Under the pieces are notes generated by a model. It saw nothing but the letters and a program-made list of their open reading frames with translations, ran no database searches and was not told the origin of the DNA. From positions 1-20,155 of the forward strand of contig CAZQSF010000071.1 of NCBI GenBank assembly GCA_964595955.1: a DNA stretch of 20,155 nt, in the 5' to 3' direction. Positions 17,405 to 20,155 of this stretch are shown here, one piece after another. This stretch comes from JAJDFU01 sp964595955 (GTDB lineage Bacteria > Bacteroidota > Bacteroidia > Chitinophagales > Saprospiraceae). A program made the translations under genes and the position numbers. Every line of letters begins with the position of its first letter. Position 1 is the first letter of the stretch.

Positions 17405-18058
17405 ATGAAAATGCCTATTCTTCTGCTGGCTGTTGCTTCCTGCTGGCTTTGCTCCATTCAGGAGGCTGCTGCCCAGGAATTCCGCCTCAACGGCTATGTC
17501 AACTACACCTTCGACGATCGGTTCGACTCCCGGTACAGCAACACCAGTTATTTCAACGGAAAGATTGAAGGAAATGTCATGTGGGGGGTCGGTGTCGAGT
17601 ACATGCTCGCTCCGAGCTACGGGATTGAACTCCAGTATCAGCGAATGGATACCAACGTCCCGGTCAACTACTGGCGCAACGGAGACGTGTTTCGAGATAT
17701 CGAACTGGGTATCAATTACATCTCCGTAGGCCTTACGCGCTATCTGGCGATCAATGACATCGTGGAGCCTTTCGGCGGGGCCATGATCGGCCTGATGATA
17801 GCCGATAACAAGTCACCGGCAGCCGGTGAGCCCACCTCCTCCACCAAGTTTGCCTGGGGGCTGCGCCTGGGCAGCAACTTCTGGCTGACGGACTACATCG
17901 GGCTCAAAGTGCAGGCCCAGCTTTTTTCCGCCGTGGAGGCCGTGGGCGGCGGATTTTATATAGGCACCGGCGGCGTGAGCGGCGGCATCAGCCCCTATTC
18001 CACCATTTACCAGTTTGGTCTGGGCGGCGGGCTGGCCTTTCGGTTCGGAGGCTTCTGA
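17405..18058 (+). CDS. Outer-membrane beta-barrel protein
   Basis: The product has 217 residues. A signal peptide covers about 1-23 (core ILLLAVASCWLC, cleavage near EAAA-QEF). The mature protein alternates polar and aromatic residues, with strands such as FRLNGYVNYTFDD, VMWGVGVEYMLAPSYGIELQYQRM, INYISVGLTRYLA, FAWGLRLGSNFWLTDYIGLKVQAQL and the terminal FGLGGGLAFRFGGF. The terminal Phe is typical of barrels folded by BAM. It resembles the eight-stranded OmpA/OmpX-like barrels common in Bacteroidota; the substrate or partner is unknown. The 153 bases before it hold no perfect TAnnTTTG box; TAAATTGG at 17390-17397 is too close to the ATG to be convincing. It converges with the phosphomutase gene, with only 11 bases between them. 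Confidence 0.88.
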   Translation: MKMPILLLAVASCWLCSIQEAAAQEFRLNGYVNYTFDDRFDSRYSNTSYFNGKIEGNVMWGVGVEYMLAPSYGIELQYQRMDTNVPVNYWRNGDVFRDIELGINYISVGLTRYLAINDIVEPFGGAMIGLMIADNKSPAAGEPTSSTKFAWGLRLGSNFWLTDYIGLKVQAQLFSAVEAVGGGFYIGTGGVSGGISPYSTIYQFGLGGGLAFRFGGF

Positions 18059-18069
18059 CCCCCGGTGCA

Positions 18070-19818
18070 TCAGGAGACCAGATCCTCGAAGATGGCATCT
18101 CGCTTTTGTTCCAGCTCGCGAAAGGTCTTTCGGAAATCTCCGGCCCTTTCCAGCGGCTGGTTTACGGAGGCGTAAAACTTGATCTTGGGCTCGGTGCCGC
18201 TGGGGCGGGCCGACACCTTCGAGCCGTCTTCCAGGATGAATTGCAGTACGTTCGATTTTTCGATGCCCAAGCCCTCTATCGGTTTTTCGGAGCCGCTAGG
18301 CAGATCTTTTTCCGCCAAGCTGAGGTAATCCAGCATTCGGACAATGCGGACGCCGCCCAGGGTTGCCGGCGGGTTGGTTCGCAGTCCGGCCATCATCTCC
18401 CGGATCTCGTCGGCTCCGGCTTTGCCTTTGCGGGTTAGCGACTGCAAGCCCTCCAGGTAGAAGCCGTATTGCAGATACATCTCGGTGAGAAAGTCGAACA
18501 GGCTTTGGCCTTTGTCCCGGGCAAAAGCCGTCAGCTCCGCGATCATGGCACAGGAAGCTACGGCATCCTTGTCGCGCACCGCATCGCCGATGAGGTAGCC
18601 GTAGCTCTCTTCTCCGCCGGCAATGAATTGCTCCTTGCCCTCCAACTCCCGGATCACTTGTGCGATGTATTTGAAGCCGGTGAGGGTGTTGTAGCAGTTT
18701 ACGCCGTAATCCTTGCAGATGGCATCGATCAGGTCGGTGGTCACGATGGTCTTGGCCACAAACTCCCTGCCCGTCAGTTTGCCGGCTTCCTTCCAGGCTT
18801 GCAGCAGGTAGTAGATGATGAGGCTGGCCATCTGGTTGCCGCTGAGCAGTTCCCATTCGCCCTGTTCGTTCTTCACGGCAGCGCCCACCCGGTCGGCATC
18901 GGGATCGGTAGCGATGACCAGGTCGGCATCCAGCGTCTTGGCTTTTTCCATGGCCAGGCTCATAGCTTCCTCTTCCTCCGGATTGGGGTACACCACCGTG
19001 GGAAAGTCGCCGTCCGGTTCGGCCTGTTCTTCAACCACCGCTACCTGGGTAAAGCCCACCGCTTTCAAGGCTTCGGGCACCAGGGTGATCCCGGTACCGT
19101 GAATGGGAGTGAAGACGATTTTCAGATCGTGCTGGCGGCGGATCACCTCGGGGTTGATGCTGTTGGCGGTGATGGTCTTGAGGTATTCGGCATCCACTTC
19201 ACTGCCGATGGTTTGCACGAGCTCCGGCTTGCCGTCAAAGCGAATATCGCTCACCTTACGGATGTTCTTTACCTCGGCCACGATGTTCTTGTCGTGTGGA
19301 GCGACCACCTGCGAGCCGTCGGTCCAGTAGGCTTTGAAGCCATTGTATTCGCGGGGGTTGTGGGAGGCCGTGATCACCACGCCGCTTTGACAGCCCAGGT
19401 GCCGGATGGCAAAGGAAAGTTCGGGGGTTGGGCGCAGGGCGTCGAATAGAAAAACCCGAATGCCATTGGCAGAGAAAACGTCGGCACACAAGCGAGCGAA
19501 CTCCGGCGATTTGTTCCGGCTGTCGTAGGCAACGGCCATCCTGACCTCCTGGTCGGGAAAGGTCTTGAGCAGGTAGTTGGCCAGGCCTTGGGTAGCCGAC
19601 CCGACCGTGTAGCGATTCATGCGGTTGGAGCCCACGCCGATCACGCCGCGCAACCCGCCTGTACCAAACTCGAGATCCTTGTAAAAGGCATCCAGCAACT
19701 CCTCGGTCTTGTCATCCTCGAGCCATTGGCGGATCTGTGTTTTGGTGTTCTCATCGTAGTTGCCGTCCAGCCAGTGCTGGATACGGGCCTGGGTTTGAGC
19801 ATCGAGTGGAGTGGCCAT
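18070..19818 (-). CDS. Phospho-sugar mutase (phosphoglucomutase/phosphomannomutase family)
   Basis: The enzyme moves phosphate between C1 and C6 of a hexose (or C1 and C5 of a pentose) through a phosphoserine. The product has 582 residues, the length of the large alpha-D-phosphohexomutase group related to PgcA and PGM2. The N-terminal EFGTGGLRGVIGVG (about 50-63) is typical. The catalytic serine is Ser152 in ITASHNP, the Mg2+ loop is DPDADR (305-310), the sugar loop is GEESYG (402-407) and the phosphate-binding loop is RPSGTEP (538-544). All key residues are intact. Glucose, mannose or pentose phosphate as substrate cannot be told from sequence alone. The ATG at 19818 gives the usual N-terminus. 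No perfect promoter was found; the best -7 candidate, TATTTTCG at 19839-19832, lacks a spaced -33 element. Confidence 0.95.
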   Translation of the reverse strand: MATPLDAQTQARIQHWLDGNYDENTKTQIRQWLEDDKTEELLDAFYKDLEFGTGGLRGVIGVGSNRMNRYTVGSATQGLANYLLKTFPDQEVRMAVAYDSRNKSPEFARLCADVFSANGIRVFLFDALRPTPELSFAIRHLGCQSGVVITASHNPREYNGFKAYWTDGSQVVAPHDKNIVAEVKNIRKVSDIRFDGKPELVQTIGSEVDAEYLKTITANSINPEVIRRQHDLKIVFTPIHGTGITLVPEALKAVGFTQVAVVEEQAEPDGDFPTVVYPNPEEEEAMSLAMEKAKTLDADLVIATDPDADRVGAAVKNEQGEWELLSGNQMASLIIYYLLQAWKEAGKLTGREFVAKTIVTTDLIDAICKDYGVNCYNTLTGFKYIAQVIRELEGKEQFIAGGEESYGYLIGDAVRDKDAVASCAMIAELTAFARDKGQSLFDFLTEMYLQYGFYLEGLQSLTRKGKAGADEIREMMAGLRTNPPATLGGVRIVRMLDYLSLAEKDLPSGSEKPIEGLGIEKSNVLQFILEDGSKVSARPSGTEPKIKFYASVNQPLERAGDFRKTFRELEQKRDAIFEDLVS

Positions 19819-19989
19819 AGGTGTTTTCTCGCGAAAATACTATGTTTTCCAATTTAACCCGGAAAATTCACCGAATTTTCCATCTCTAGGATATACAATT
19901 GCAAAATCCTGAAAATCAAAACTTTACCCATGAGTCAATCCCATTCTTAGGGCCACTATCCTATCCACCTTTGGGCACACAAAATTTTG

Positions 19990-20019
19990 CAAGGGTCCGG
20001 GGAATACGGACGATCCTTG
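19990..20019. other. Hairpin in the right-hand intergenic region
   Basis: CAAGG (19990-19994) pairs with CCTTG (20015-20019), and GTCCG (19995-19999) pairs with CGGAC (20007-20011), with a 3-base bulge and a 7-base loop. A second hairpin GACCCC/GGGGTT (20036-20041 with 20049-20054) follows 16 bases later. Neither has a T-run, so these are not intrinsic terminators. Confidence 0.5.
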
Positions 20020-20061
20020 GGAAGTCAGCATAGAAGACCCCGGCATAAGGGGTTGAAAACA

Positions 20062-20155
20062 ATACGGTTTCAAGGATGAAATGTCATATTCGTTAGCGGC
20101 ATTTTATACGGTTTTCAGGATAAAATGACCTTTTTACCAAGACCTATTTTATCCT
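20062..20155. repeat. Imperfect direct and inverted repeat array at the window edge
   Basis: ATACGGTTTCAAGGATGAAATG (from 20062) recurs as ATACGGTTTTCAGGATAAAATG (from 20106), 44 bases apart. The second copy is framed by the inverted repeat CATTTTAT (20100-20107) / ATAAAATG (20120-20127). The window ends in ATTTTATCCT (20146-20155), the exact reverse complement of AGGATAAAAT at 20117-20126. This suggests a third unit in the opposite direction, cut by the window edge. Confidence 0.75.

Larger units (their letters stand above)
19819..20155. other. Gene-free, AT-richer region with hairpins and repeats at the right edge
   Basis: No credible coding frame is present in these 337 bases. The first 110 or so are AT-rich and include GCAAAATCCTGAAAATC (about 19902-19918), which shares ATCCTGAAAA with the reverse complement of the repeat array further right. 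From about 19945 the sequence becomes mixed in composition. It contains the palindrome CAAAATTTTG (19980-19989), two hairpins and then the repeat array at 20062-20155. Nothing in it resembles a tRNA, rRNA or transposase. Confidence 0.6.

Overview
This window looks like chromosomal housekeeping DNA from a GC-rich member of the Bacteroidota. Three things support this. There are gliding genes gldE and gldD beside ssb and mutY. Several intergenic regions carry perfect TAnnTTTG -7 boxes, the Bacteroidota primary-sigma promoter signature. SecA, Tgt and the LptF/LptG protein are of the Bacteroidota type. A Saprospiria- or Cytophagia-like member is my guess from composition and gene mix; the class cannot be proved here. 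I see no prophage, CRISPR array, transposase or recognisable defence or biosynthetic cluster.

Layout. Bases 1-1346 hold the terminator of a gene outside the window, then recA with its own promoter and terminator. Bases 1431-5039 (minus strand) hold mutY-ssb-gldE-gldD, a compact repair/ssDNA-binding/gliding operon. Bases 5048-5741 hold an ECF sigma factor with its own promoter and terminator. Bases 5955-10915 (minus) read deoC, a small secreted SPOR-domain protein, rodA, tgt and an LptF/LptG permease; tgt has an internal promoter that starts in the end of rodA. Bases 11109-14435 (minus) hold secA. It shares a very tight divergent promoter region with an uncharacterised lipoprotein gene (14526-15335, plus).

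A tRNA-Cys gene (15426-15496) follows, then 473 bases without a gene. That stretch is dense with structure: a terminator, a 127-base multi-stem inverted repeat, a 65-base direct duplication, AGAC-motif repeats and an AC-rich tract. After it on the plus strand come a secreted SnoaL-like protein, a six-helix potassium channel and an outer-membrane beta-barrel protein. A minus-strand phosphoglucomutase/phosphomannomutase-family gene converges on them. The last 337 bases are gene-free and hold hairpins and an imperfect direct/inverted repeat array that runs off the window edge.

The genes serve general functions: recombination and repair (RecA, MutY, Ssb), envelope growth and export (RodA, SPOR protein, LptF/G, SecA, GldD/E), tRNA modification and sugar-phosphate metabolism. 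The parts least explained by known genes are the two repeat-rich intergenic regions, 15497-15969 and 19819-20155.
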